Source of the DNA: Vitis vinifera
Taxonomy: Eukaryota; Streptophyta; Magnoliopsida; Vitales; Vitaceae
Assembly: GCF_030704535.1 (NCBI RefSeq)
Contig: NC_081810.1
Span: 1,550,501 to 1,614,500, forward strand
Length of the DNA: 64,000 nucleotides
Direction of reading: 5' to 3'
Shown in pieces: positions 49,266 through 60,775 of the stretch. Made by a program: the position numbers and the translations under genes. The notes under the pieces were generated by a model. The model ran no database searches, was not told the origin of the DNA, and was given only the letters and a program-made list of their open reading frames with translations. How positions within the stretch are numbered: position 1 is the first letter of the stretch; each line of letters begins with the position of its first letter.

Positions 49266-52008
49266 TCATTTTCCTTCATCTACTGCATGCCCATCCTCCT
49301 GATCCTTTTTCTTTTCAAAGCTCTCAAGGTTGATGGACTTATACCACTTCGCGCAGAACACGTAAATCACAAAATCGATCACTGTTAGCACGGCGATAAG
49401 GAAGTAAAACCGGTCCAGATGACCGGTATTTAGGTCTTCCGGGATCCAACCAGGGTTGTCACCTCTAGTTGTGACCCCCATCACAATATTAACCAGCAAA
49501 CTACTCACATAATTGCCTAGAGAGATGGAAGCCATGCACAAAGAGCTTCCAAGGCTTTTTATCCCATCTGGGGCTTGCCCATTGAAGAACTCCAGCTGCC
49601 CTACATACATGAAAACTTCAGAAGCGCCTACAAGAACATACTGTGGAGTTTGCCAAAATATGCTTAAAGAGCTAGCCTCTTCATTGGGGGAAACCCTACG
49701 GAGCCTCCCGAGCTCCGTTAAACCAGCAGCTATCATTGCTGCTATACCAATGATGAGCCCGATACCCATTCGTTGGAGCTCACTCATGCCCTTAGGGTTT
49801 CCAGTTAATTTTCCGGAGATGGGCACCAAGATTTGGCGGTAAATTCCAGTGCAAAGAAGCACACTGAATATGTCAAATGCTGACATGCTGGCAGCTGGAA
49901 TCTCGAAGTTGCCGATCTTTCTGTTCATCACATCTCCTTGCTCGACAAATAGGGAAGCCATTTGAGTGAAGATAACAGAGTATATGATGGTGCATAGCCA
50001 TATTGGCAACATTTTTATAACACATTTGGCTTCTTCAACTTGAGTCACAGTGCAAAGTCTCCATGGATTAGGGTCCACCATATCGGCCTCTATCATCGTG
50101 GCGGCCTTGTCTAGGAACCTGATCAATATCAAGGATGTTGTTAATAAATAGATGAAAATATAATAAATTTTTAACAAAAAAAAAAAAAAAAAAAAGAAGA
50201 AGAAGAAAAAGAAAAAAGAAAAAAAAGCAAAAACAACTACTTACTCAATCTCATTGCTGTGAAGAATCTTCCTACTACCTTTGATGGCAGATTCTGATCC
50301 TTCTAGCTCATACAAACCATCACCATTTTCAGGAACAACGACATCCCATTTGCGGAAGGCAGCGACGAATACCTGAGCAACTCGGGGCAAAGGGTTGCCA
50401 CACGGTTTAATATGCCGATAACCCGATGAGCCACACAAGAATATTACTAGGGCAATAATAGCTGAACCTGTTGACACCAGGAACCCTAGTGTCCATTTCC
50501 CAGAATCCTCAAAATAGACCAAAATGGTGTTGGAAAAGAGAGACCCCAAGTTAAGTGCAAAGTAGAAATAGCTGAAGAAAACTGTCTTGGAGTTCATTTC
50601 TCTAGGGTTTGTCTCATCGAATTGATCTGCTCCAAGGGTGGCTAGCGTGGGTTGGTGCCCGCCATAACCAAAGGCCACTAAATATATGGAGGAGTAGAAA
50701 ACGCCGAGTCCTACGGAAGAAGATGGCGAGCACAGCGTGGTTCTATCACCACAGCCCTTGGGTTCAATCAAGAAAAGCCAGGATGATAGCGATAATAGCA
50801 ACAAACCCTAATCACCATGCAAAAATTATTCCCACACATATCAATAGTATTACTCAAAACAATTCAGATCATTGTTGAAAAAGAAATGGTGATGATCATA
50901 TATATTACCAGCACTAAGATGACTTGAAAGATGGCACAAGTCAAGTATCGACCCCAGTAGGAATCACTGAGAAATGCTCCAATCAATGAGCATAAATATA
51001 CAGTTCCAGTCCACTTGCTGACACTGTTGGCAGCATTAGCATTGTCTTGAGAAAGAACTCTGGTTAAGAACAAAACCAAGTTCACTCCAACTCCAAAGAA
51101 AGCTAGTGTTGCTAGGCCTTGATTTGCTGCATCAGAAAGGAAGAAATCAAGATCACTTTACAGAAACCAAAAGAGAAAAAAAGTTGGTAAAAAATTTCCC
51201 AAGTTGAGAAAAGCTTTTTGGGCTTTGAGAAAAACCAAAAACATGGAATTCCTCTATTGAGAACCCTTATCATTTTCCAAAATATATACTTCTTTGAATG
51301 AATTTTTTGACAGTATGCGTAGTAAGCGTTCCAACTCCTGACAAGCTTATCAAAGAATTTCTAGTATGTTTTGATAAGTACCCAATAGGAGACTAGCTGA
51401 TTTCCACCCTCCTGTGGCATTTCCAGTGATGAAGCCTTGAAATTGAAAAGCACCCATCATCTTCTTCTTCTTCTTCTCTTCATTCCCATGCCAGTCTCTG
51501 TTCACAGCTTCTGATCCTCCAACTCTATTAGTTTCTTGGCGAACCTGTTTGATTCAAATGAAAAAATAATAAATAAATAAAAATTAAAAATAGAAAGGAA
51601 AAAAGGAGATAAAAATATCAAAAAAAAAAAAAAATCGGTAAAATTACATCAAGATTGATAAAATTACATCATTAAATAAATGTTCTTAAATTTTGTGTAA
51701 AAAAAATTATATTATATCAAGAAGTAAATGCATAACTAATTTTGGGTATACCACGACCATGTTTCTACTAATGGGCTGGGCTGGCCCAAGACATATTTAT
51801 AAATCCAGCCCATAAGTCTGCCCCACAAAGTGGGCTGCTGAACATGACCATGCAATTTCATGCATTTTATATCAATTTTATTTTATAAAAATTACAGAGC
51901 ATATTATTATATTTTCTAATTTCTAATTTTTTACTTAAAAAGAATTTATTCAACATGAATTAAACAAACCTGTAGCGCAATCTCATTGGTGGTGTTGAGT
52001 GGGACCAT
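49266..52008 (-). CDS. NPF7-like: NRT1/PTR family transporter, NPF7-type
   Basis: Predicted 611-aa, 12-span major-facilitator transporter in five coding exons on the minus strand: 51970-52008, 51382-51544, 50909-51126, 50245-50807 and 49266-50118 (TGA). Frames join precisely. Family blocks include SKWTGTVYLCSLIGAFLSD, GYGGHQPTLATLGADQFDE, FSYFYFALNLGSLFSNT, WRLCTVTQVEEAKCVIKMLP, YVLVGASEVFMYVGQLEFFN and SLCMASISLGNYVSSLLV. They resemble Arabidopsis NPF7.2/NPF7.3 (NRT1.8/NRT1.5) as I recall. The first helix reads QGLATLAFFGVGVN, lacking the ExxE[K/R] proton-coupling motif. Exon 2 carries five Lys codons (AAG repeat). Substrate is likely nitrate or potassium by subfamily, not provable here. A 5'UTR intron (52032-52320) precedes the start codon. 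Confidence 0.93.
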
Positions 52009-52403
52009 AATGACTATAGGAGATTTTGTTTCTGTAAAATATTAAATTTAGTCAGCTTGAAGATGGTATCATACCAAATCGATATTTACAAAATCATGAT
52101 TATAAAATCTAAAACTTAGAAAAGTAAATTAGTTGAGTACATGAAAATAATTATTTCAAGAATTAACTTGAATAATTAAGCAACCAAATAACTCTAACAA
52201 TAAATCTATCAAACTTAATTACAAAAAAAAAAAAGGAAAAACCCAAATGGGTACTCTCATAATGTATATGCAAATTATAACTAAAGAACACAAAAGAGTA
52301 AATATAGAAGGAGAACTCACAGGGAGTTGGTAGAAGAAGATGATGCTAGAGGTGGAGAGAAGTTTCCAAGGAGAAGTTGAGGAGTGTGGTGTGAGATTAA
52401 GCT

Positions 52404-52413
52404 AAATATATAG
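52404..52413 (-). promoter_or_regulatory. TATA box of the NPF7-like gene, with 5'UTR intron downstream
   Basis: The minus strand reads CTATATATTTAG here, about 80 bases upstream of the predicted 5'UTR splice donor (TCCCT then GTGAGT at 52320). The leader exon resumes at 52031 after TTTTACAG. Transcription would start near 52375. Confidence 0.55.
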
Positions 52414-52504
52414 GGAAACAGAAAGAGAAATGGTTGTTTCCAACAATTTTTTTTTTAAAAAAAATATTGTCTCATATGCTATGGCAAAACAAAAACATTA
52501 ATGT

Positions 52505-52820
52505 ATGGAAAATGTAAGAAAATATGGGTGGAGGGGAGAGAAAAGGAGAGATTTGCTTAGAAAAGTTGTGTGCCACAAACAAAAGTCATTCCCCAAATGA
52601 AAACACTTCTGAGTGGGATTCTAATTCCTTGTGGGGTCATTTTCAAGGAGGAAAACACTTTTATTGCCATGGAAAACAAAAAAGAAAGAATTTGTAGTGA
52701 AAATGGAAGAAAATGATATTGGTGGAGGGGAGAAGAGGTTTACATGAGACACTGTGTGCCATGAATTGGGTCATGGCTCAAATGAGAACCCTCTTAGTGG
52801 GATTTCAATTCCTGGTGAAA
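52505..52820. repeat. Imperfect tandem duplication upstream of the NPF gene, period about 194 bp
   Basis: Two blocks share GGTGGAGGGGAGA (52527 and 52721), GTGTGCCA and a TAGTGGGAT or GAGTGGGAT motif. They lie about 100-400 bp upstream of the TATA box, so the duplication may affect promoter elements. Confidence 0.8.
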
Positions 52821-53466
52821 ACGATATCCTTTTTCTTATACTTTCTCTTTCCTAGGTTTTGCTTTTTTATTGATAATCTCTTCTCATTTTCACACTTCCT
52901 TTATATCTTTGTCTTCATCAACTTTTTCTATTAATTTCATCACTAACCATTTGAGCAGTGGCTGCTACCAAAATAGTGTTATTTTTCTACTTTTTTTTCT
53001 TCCATTTTCCCTCTAATTTTTTAATATTCAAATAAAATCTAAAAATGACTACAAAACATTTCATGCAAAAAAAAAATAAAAAAAAAATCAGTGAAATGAT
53101 TAAGAAAAAACTTGTTGAATTAAAGGTATACTATGTTTGGGTATGTATTGTTAAGTGTTGATATCAATCAGACCAAAGGGCAACTATTCAAGCTAGGATT
53201 TTGCTTTCGTATGAAGAGATCATTTCTATGTTTGTTCAAAGAATCAAAACTCAAACCCCAATTGGGATAAGATCCAAATCTAATCATAGTATTATCCACC
53301 AAAACCAACTAAACGTAAGGGAATTTATATACCAAATCATTAGGGTTTTTGCTTTGAAGCTATCTAATAAAAGGTAACCAACAATGGATCTAAAAAAAAT
53401 TACTAATTTCTAATTCTGGATCATAATATTTAAAAAAAAATTGTATTTTGGAAAAATTAAAATATA
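52821..53466. other. Noncoding DNA upstream of the NPF gene
   Basis: A+T-rich, no exon recognised. Confidence 0.6.
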
Positions 53467-54044
53467 TTGCTTATTTTTGGCAAATATTCAAAAACTAAAA
53501 ATAATAATGAAAATTCAACCTAAATCACAAGATCCAAAATGCATCTAGAATTTCACCTGCCTTTCACAAAATTTGGTGATGTATGCCAAAAGAAAAGGGT
53601 AATGGCTACCCTCCTCCAGATTCCGGGGATGGCGAAGATTGTGTATCAACAACAAAAGGCAGCAAATCCTGCCGGAAAATCACTTGGCCGGCGAGAAAAT
53701 TACCCAAGAAACTGTCAAACCCTATTGTCATTTATGGTGAATACCTCCCAAGCTAGAAGCTTAATTTGCCCTCAAAGGACTACGGCTAGATCTCAATTCA
53801 AACCACACGAGAAACCATAATCAAATTTCATGCAAACCCTAATTAAGAATCTCTTAATAGATCTAAGCTCACTGTTGAATATTCACCTGCAAAGCCTAAT
53901 TTCAATATATAGGAATAGATAAAACGTGTTGCTCTTCCTCCCCTATTCTGTTAGAGTAACTGAGTCCACGTAAAACTCCATCCATAACCGATCACTTTCT
54001 ATTTGTTTCGTTTTATTTTATTTAAGTTTTTAAAAGAAAATAAG

Positions 54045-54440
54045 GGTCCGGTAGTTGTTTTTTAGAACATTCTTCGAGCTCGAGAAAAAACCAAAAACTT
54101 ATGTTTCACAATCAAAAATTGTTTTTCTTTTTTTATTCTTAATAACAGAAAATATATCGATGCTTTCAAAAAACATCTTTTAATTATTTTTTATCATTTT
54201 CATTTGGTTTTTAAGAGTTGTTTTAAAAAATAATTATACAAACATTTAAAATGATTAAAAATAAAATATTATACATAAAAAAAAATATTTTTAAAACTAT
54301 TAAAAATGGGATAAAAACATTTTAGATTTCCAATCAAATTTAATTTTGTTCTACAAAATTGAACAATTTCCGAAAACGGTTCTTAAAAACCGTTTTTCCA
54401 ATCTGTTTTCAAAAGCAGTTGTCAAGTTGCATAAAATAAG
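54045..54440. mobile_element. MITE-like A+T-rich element
   Basis: Inner repeats such as GTTGTTTTTTAGAACA at the left and GTTCTTAAAAACCG at the right are in inverse orientation. The interior shares AAAATATTATACAT and ATTTTAGAT motifs with 46690-46990 and, inverted, with 57650-57990. It is absent from copy 2 of the duplication. Ends approximate. Confidence 0.5.
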
Positions 54441-54747
54441 GCTTTTTTTTTTCTAATAATGATCCCAAATAAAAATAAAAGTAAAAAAAAAAAAAAATAA
54501 GGGTACATGTATTTTGTCCTAGAATCGAATAAATCTTAATTAATCTTAAATATTATTTTCATAATATTTTTATATTTTAATTATATTTGACTTTGACCCA
54601 TTTGTTACTAGAAAATAAAAAAACAAACTACATTTTCTGCTAAAATCAACAAATTATCTTTATTCCTTTGTCACACACAACCATATTTTGGGTTAGGGTT
54701 TTTATGGTCTTAAAGCTCAATGAAATATATATATATATATATATATA

Positions 54748-55009
54748 GGGATAACAGATTAAAAATGATGAAATCTTCCCCACTTTGAAAAGCTAACCCT
54801 TTACCTTTTTTCAACATAAAAAAATACCAATTTTTGACAAAAATGCCCTTATCTTTTTCTTACAAAAATAACCATTTCTTTTAAAACACATATGTAATAA
54901 AAATGTTGAAGGATATTTCTATCAAAAATTGGTTACTCTTCAAGTTCATAAATGGGAAAGGTTAGTTTTACAAATTTGGAAAGTTTTCATCATTTTTAAT
55001 CAATTAATC
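54748..55009. mobile_element. Foldback MITE inserted in a (TA)n tract
   Basis: The left end contains GATTAAAAATGATGAAA and the right end its complement TTTCATCATTTTTAATC; the imperfect inverted repeat spans about 60 bp. (AT)n runs flank it on both sides (54725-54747 and 55010-55041), consistent with insertion at TA. No coding sequence. Confidence 0.75.
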
Positions 55010-55047
<38 letters not shown>

Positions 55048-55289
55048 TTAATATTTTGATTGAAATATTAAGAATTATTTGGAGTATGATGGTAGGGCAA
55101 TTCATGTAGGCCTCCAACAATCAAATTTCTCCTCTTTTTCCTCAATTTTTATAAAAATTTATAGGTTAAATTTTATTAATAATGGATGAATTTTGTAATA
55201 TTTCAACATTTAAAAAAAGGAAAATAGAACTTAGAGAAAAAGATTAATTGGATGAGGAAAAAAATGTTTATAAGAGGAATGGAATTTTA

Positions 55290-55598
55290 GGTTATGTTTG
55301 GTTCTTAGAAAATTTGAGTGAAAATGTGAGGAAAAGAAAATATAAAGGAAAAGAAGAAGGAAAATAAAAAATAAATTAAAAGTTAATAAATTATTTTTAT
55401 TTACTACTTCAAATTTATTTTAATTTTTTTAAATATAAAATAATTTTAAAATACATAAATTTTTAACTAGTTTTAATTATATTTGATTTTTTTTATTTTC
55501 TTTTATATTTTTTATATGATAAACAAAGAATAAGAAAAAATCATTTTCCTGTATTTTTTTTTTCTTTCGTTAGTATTTTTGAAGAACCAAACATAACC
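55290..55598. mobile_element. Harbinger/Tourist-like MITE with TTA target duplication
   Basis: Ends GGTTATGTTTGGTTC and GAACCAAACATAACC are perfect inverted repeats. TTA lies at 55287-55289 and 55599-55601. The best-preserved copy in the window. Confidence 0.9.
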
Positions 55599-55673
55599 TT
55601 AATTTTATAGGCATATATACCATAATCAAATGGCCAACTTCATTTAATATAACCAAAATTCCATGCTAATAAT

Positions 55674-57300
55674 TGCTTATTTTTTGAAAATATTCAAAAA
55701 CAAAAAATAGTTTAGAAATTTGAACCTCCTTACAAAGAATGGTAAGTCATAAGATCAATAATGTATTTAGAATTTCACCTTAACTTTCAGGAAAAGTTTA
55801 GTGATGTATGCAAAAAAGAAAAGTCAATGGTTACCCTCCATATATTCCGGTGACAGCGAAGATCGTGTATCAACAGGAAACGGCCGTAAATCCCGACAGA
55901 AAATCATTTGGCCGGCAAGAAAGTTACCCAAGAAATTGACAAACCCTATTCTCATTTATGGTGAATACCTCAAGTATTAGTAACTTAATTTGCCCTTAAA
56001 ACACTAACACAAACTCTCAATTCAAACCTCACAATATTTCATGCAAACTCTAATTAAGAATCTCTTAATAGATCAATATTCAGTAGAATTTTGGCATGCA
56101 AACTCTAATTTTAATATGTAGGAATAAATAAAATATAAAAAATTAGGTGTCATCTTTCTCATTTTTTTAGTTTGATTCCTAAAAAGTACTATGAAAAGAA
56201 AGAGAAAATGTTAAAAAAAAATGATTTTTTGATATTTAATTTTACTATTAAAAATAAGAAAAAAAAAAGGCCAAATTTAATTAAAATCATTAAGAAATTT
56301 TAATATTTTTAAATTATTTAATATATATACAAAAGAGTTAAACAAATGAAAAAATTTTGAAGTAATATACCAAAAATAATTTATAGACTTTAAATCTATT
56401 TTTTATTTTCCTTGGTTTTTTCTTTTTACTTTTCCTCCTTATTTTCTTTTTTATGTTTACCTTCAATCTTTATGAGAACCAAACATAGCCTTAGTAATTC
56501 CCCATAAGACTTTGACCCATGTTTAAATGTACTAGGACAAAAAAAAACAAAAAGAATCAAACAAATCTTAATTAATCTTAAATACTATTTTCAAAATATT
56601 TTTATATTTTAATTATATTATACTCTTACCCATGTTTTACTCAGAAATTAATCAAACAAACAAATAATATATTACGCTAGAATCAAACAAATCTTCATTA
56701 ATATCATTGTTACTTTCAAAACGTTTTTATTTTTAAATTTATTGAGCAGAGATTATTAAAAAATAATAATTTTTTTTTTATTATTTGTTAAGGAGTATAA
56801 TATGTATATTAAACCTAAACTCCATAAGTTTAAACTTTTATGTGATTTGTAGTTCTGTGTCTATATTTGTTTCTCCTCTTACTCATCGATATGGGAATTG
56901 AGAAGTATTTATACACGTGTGGGCTTGGTCCACATGCATGTATAGAATCGCACGTGACTTAAGGAGATATTGAATTCAAATCCTGCAAATTTAAACTTTT
57001 AGGAAAATTGATAGTTCAATATTATATAATTATTTTTGTTTTTTAAACGTACAATTACATTTCTAAAACTCTATTAATAAACTAATATTTTAAAAAAATT
57101 AAATCAGAATTAATATTTTGATCGGGAGATACAAGTAAAATAGAGATGTGAGGAAATAATTATTTGGAGTATTATGGAGTTCATATATGAATAGCATATA
57201 GTTTTAGATTTAAATTATTTTTTTATAATTTCTATTGTGAATGACTAATTTCTAGTTAGGGGAATTCTTGTAGGCTTCTAACAATCAAATCCCTCAAATG
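55674..57300. repeat. Large tandem duplication, copy 2
   Basis: See copy 1 at 53467-55150. This copy contains a different MITE (56170-56490) and lacks the two elements of copy 1. Divergence is moderate, with many substitutions and small indels. No coding sequence. Confidence 0.85.
56170..56490. mobile_element. Harbinger/Tourist-like MITE, left end eroded
   Basis: The right end GAACCAAACATAGCC is followed by TTA at 56491-56493. The left end begins GTTTGATTCC after TTA at 56167-56169, with part of the terminal repeat lost. The interior matches the other copies. Confidence 0.75.
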
Positions 57301-59279
57301 GATATTGAAGGAATAAATACACAATAAAATTCCTTTAAACCTTCATTTACCCTTTATGGAGATTAGTACATATCTTGGAATGCATCACCCTTTGAGTGAG
57401 ATAAATTTTCAAGCTTTCACAAGTATAAAACCCTATGAATAATTTGGATCTCATCCTAAGGAATCCCTATGAGTAAAGTACAAGAAATGTTGGCTTATCT
57501 TATCCGAAAGAGGGGGGATAGGCCTTTTTTGAGCAAAAAAGAATTTTTATTTTTTAGATTTTCAAATAGAATTTTATTTTTAAAAGTATAATTAACAATT
57601 TTGATTTTAACATCTATTTTGAGAACATTAGGTAGTATTTATAGGTTCTATTTGGTAACTGTTTTTTAAAATAGTCCTAAAAAATGGTTTTTGAAAAACT
57701 GCTTTTTAATATTTTGAAGAACAAATATCTGTTTGAAAATTTGAATATTTTGTAATTTTTTTTCTATATTTATAAATATGTTTTAAAAATAACTCTTATG
57801 TGTAATATTTTATGTTTAATCATTTTTTATATTTGTATAATTATTTTTTAATACAATGTTAAAAAAAATGAAAATAATCAAAAAAATGTTCTTTGAAAAT
57901 ACTTTATCTTCTCATTTTAAAAATAGAAAAATGTTTTCCATTTTTTATTGTCAAACATGTTTTCTTGTTATTTATTTTGAAACATATAAAGTTGTTTTCA
58001 AATTAAGGATTATTTTATTAAAATGATGAAATAATAAGAAATTTATAAAAGTAACTTTTCTCATTAGGGATGGTAAAGTTTGATATTATTCATCAACATG
58101 ACTCAAATACAACATGTTTATCATAGGTTTAAATTGAGCATAATCGGGTTTTAGTCAAATTTGTGTTGACTGATATAATCATAATTTTTTTGTTAACCTA
58201 TATAAGACATATATAATTCAAATTAACTTATTTAATAATCCTATTAATTAACTTAATTATAACTTTATATTATTTAACTCGATTAATTTCAATCTTAATC
58301 GATTACTATTCATATGGGATTTATATTGACCTTAGAAAACTTATACTTTGACTTACAACAAACATGACTTAAGTAATTATCTCCTTATTTCTATATTTAA
58401 AGATGAAAAATAACTCCTTCTTTTTTTACATAAATATCCTTTAATATTTAAATTATTTTCATAAATTTAAAAAATATATATTATTTTTACTCAAAAAATA
58501 TGAAGGATATCTTTATAAAAATAAAGAAATTAATTTTTAAATTAAAATCTACCTCTGTGAGATTCTTCTTTTTAATCAAACAACCTTAGAATTAACATTA
58601 TGAGTTATAAGAAGAAGACGATTTCAAGGAAATTGATATGGACAGGTCCATATTAGACTGTACAGTAATGACTTATCAAATCAAAGAAAGAAGACGAGGA
58701 AAAATTCCTCTTTCATGTGGACTTATCAGCGGATAAGCTGTCTTCCACTCAAACCAACTCTCTCTTTCTCACTTTCTCTCCATTTGTATGACTCTGAGTC
58801 CAAGAGACGTCTATGAGCAGCACTGTTTGCAGTAGAATTGTCTCCCACTTTCTTCCTCTTCAATCAGCACTCCTAATTTGTGATGTGGCGTTGTTCATCT
58901 GTCTGCTTCACTTTTTTTCTTGGGTTCAAAGCCAAAGACCCAAAAGTAGGAGAGTCTTTATATATAGTTGTTTGGCTCCTAGGAAAATGGTGCCAAACTT
59001 TCCTATTACTGGGTTTTGCATTGAATCATGAAAAACAGCATACCAGAAAAGGGAAAATAAATAAATTTGATTTAAAATAGAAAATAAAATAAAAAATCAA
59101 TATAATGAAATTTATATTTAAAAAAAAAAATTGTTTAGGAGAGTTTAAAGATTTTTTTTTTTATAGGATAATATTTTGGGCATGGATAAGTTTTTATGAT
59201 CATAACCCGTTTTTTTTTTTTGTTATCTAACCTAAGCCTCACACACATGTTGTCTTCTAACTTTATACACTGGGATATT
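57301..59279. other. A+T-rich noncoding DNA with MITE-like repeats
   Basis: 57650-57990 is a MITE-like element related to 54045-54440 in inverse orientation. 58080-58370 belongs to a dispersed repeat also seen at 30700-30870 and 60690-61260. 58390-58590 is a foldback-family fragment. 58640-59080 is less A+T-rich with a CT-rich leader-like stretch and a 72-codon plus frame (58813-59031) with one hydrophobic segment and no known domain. Confidence 0.55.
58722..58737. promoter_or_regulatory. Inverted pair of GATAAG boxes
   Basis: CTTATC, four bases, then GATAAG form a perfect 6-bp inverted repeat. Another ACTTATCA lies near 58670. GATAAG is the I-box/GATA-factor site type. It precedes a CT-rich leader-like stretch at 58750-58800. 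Functional status is unknown. Confidence 0.4.
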
Positions 59280-59740
59280 TGATTAAAAACCTAATTTTAG
59301 AAATCTAATATTTCATTCTTTTTTTATTTTATTTCGATAAAAATATCTTTATTTTTTTTATAAAAATAATTTTTTTATAATATATATTAAATACTTAAAA
59401 TAATAAAGAAGATATATATCAAAAATAGATCACATTTCAAACAAAAACATAGAAAATATTAAATTTACAAATATAAAATTATTTCATCATTTTAACCAAT
59501 TAATTATTTAATTATAATAATTATTAAAAATTCAATTTTAGAAATTTAATTTTTCATCATTTTTTTACCCTATTTTAACACACATACCCTTATTATTTTC
59601 TTATAAAAATAATGTTATTTTTTAAAACCTATAGGAAAATACCTAAAATGGTAAAAAACATTTATATCCAAAATAAAAGTTAGATTCACAAATTTAAAGA
59701 TTATTTTATCTATTTTAATCAATTAATTCTTATATATAAT
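59280..59740. mobile_element. Two adjacent foldback MITE-family copies
   Basis: About 59280-59520 and 59530-59740 each have a TTTTAGAAAT-type left part and a right part with ATTTTAACCAATTAATT or ATTTTAATCAATTAATT. They share CCCTTATT, TTATAAAAATAA and TTTTAAAACC with 54748-55009. No coding sequence. Confidence 0.6.
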
Positions 59741-59784
59741 CAAAGAAATTTACAGTGTCGATCACAACAATCTTTCATTTTTCA

Positions 59785-59990
59785 TGGTAGAAAAACACGA
59801 GGATGGTGAAGAAAATAATGACGAGGATGAGTAAATGAAAAACATGAGGATGGTGATGAAAATGATGATAAGGATGAGTAAATGAAAAATATGAGGATGG
59901 TGATGAAAATGATATCTTCATTTGTCATGGTAGAAAAACAAGAGGATGGTGATGAAAATGACGAGGAGGATGAGTTTGTGGGGGTGATTG
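59785..59990. repeat. 47-bp minisatellite, about four copies
   Basis: GAGGATGGTG occurs at 59799, 59846, 59893 and 59942. Units contain GATGAAAATGAT and GATGAG. The plus frame is Asp/Glu-rich but is broken by TAA in each unit. Confidence 0.9.
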
Positions 59991-60577
59991 TGTTGAAGGA
60001 TATGGTAATGGTTATAGTGTGAAAGAATGATTATAATGATAGGATGACAGCCATGATATTGATGTTCCATGGGTAAACATGCATCTAAACAAACTTCTTC
60101 TCATAAAAGGCCTTTTACTTTTGTATCATTTTTTCTCCCTTCCTTTTTAGGGTTTTCTAGGTCAAATCTTATCTAGATTTTTTTTTTTTTGGGGTTGGTG
60201 GGGAATTTATAGGCAGTGCTTGGATGAATCCAAATATTTATTGTATGAAATTTTTTATTTATTTATTTATTTATTAAAATGGGTAATTATCCAAAATTTT
60301 GCTTGAAAAAATATATGGAAGGTGGACTAGGAAACAGTAAGGCACATGATGAAAATTGTTGGGGGTCAAAGAGGGACAGTATACTGATCACCATCTTTAG
60401 ATGAAGGTGGCCTACACTGTACTCAAAGCATATTTCATAATTTTTTATTTTATTTTTTGGGGTGTGGGTTGTTGAGGTGAGAGTCCACGTAAGATCATTC
60501 ATTGCTTCCTCAAAGAAAACAGGCTCTTGCTCTGTTGCTCACCACTCTTTAGGACACTCACCAACCCACATATGCTA

Positions 60578-60611
60578 TTTGCCCTTTGCCCTTTGCCCTT
60601 TTGCCCTTTCC
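60578..60611. repeat. Heptanucleotide repeat (TTTGCCC)n
   Basis: About four units, the last with an extra T. It differs from the plant telomere repeat TTTAGGG and its complement. Confidence 0.9.
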
Positions 60612-60676
60612 ATATTCTCCATCCATTCCTCCATTGCCAACTTGTTTATCTTTTTAATATCATGTGTACATATATT

Positions 60677-60775
60677 ACTAATGCTAGCAAAGTTTGACAT
60701 AATTCCCGATATGACTCTGAATCCAACTAATGCTAGCAAAGTTTGACATAATTCCTCGATAGGACTATCAATTCA
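60677..60775. repeat. Direct repeat, period 49 bp
   Basis: ACTAATGCTAGCAAAGTTTG occurs at 60677 and 60726. Each copy continues with ACATAATTCC. Confidence 0.9.

Larger units (their letters stand above)
53467..55150. repeat. Large tandem duplication, copy 1
   Basis: Matches 55674-57300 in three aligned stretches: about 53467-53935 with 55674-56134, 54500-54660 with 56520-56690, and 55040-55140 with 57105-57300. Offset is about 2.2 kb. Shared motifs include TTTATGGTGAATACCTC and TTAAGAATCTCTTAATAGAT. Between the shared parts this copy carries its own insertions (54045-54440 and 54748-55009). The open frame 53539-53820 is not conserved in frame in copy 2, so I do not call it a gene. Confidence 0.85.

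Noticed and set aside
53539..53820. A 93-codon plus frame
   Set aside because: The related segment in the second duplication copy does not keep the frame and it has no domain.
60578..60611. Interstitial telomere repeat
   Set aside because: The unit TTTGCCC is not TTTAGGG or its complement, and only about four copies exist.
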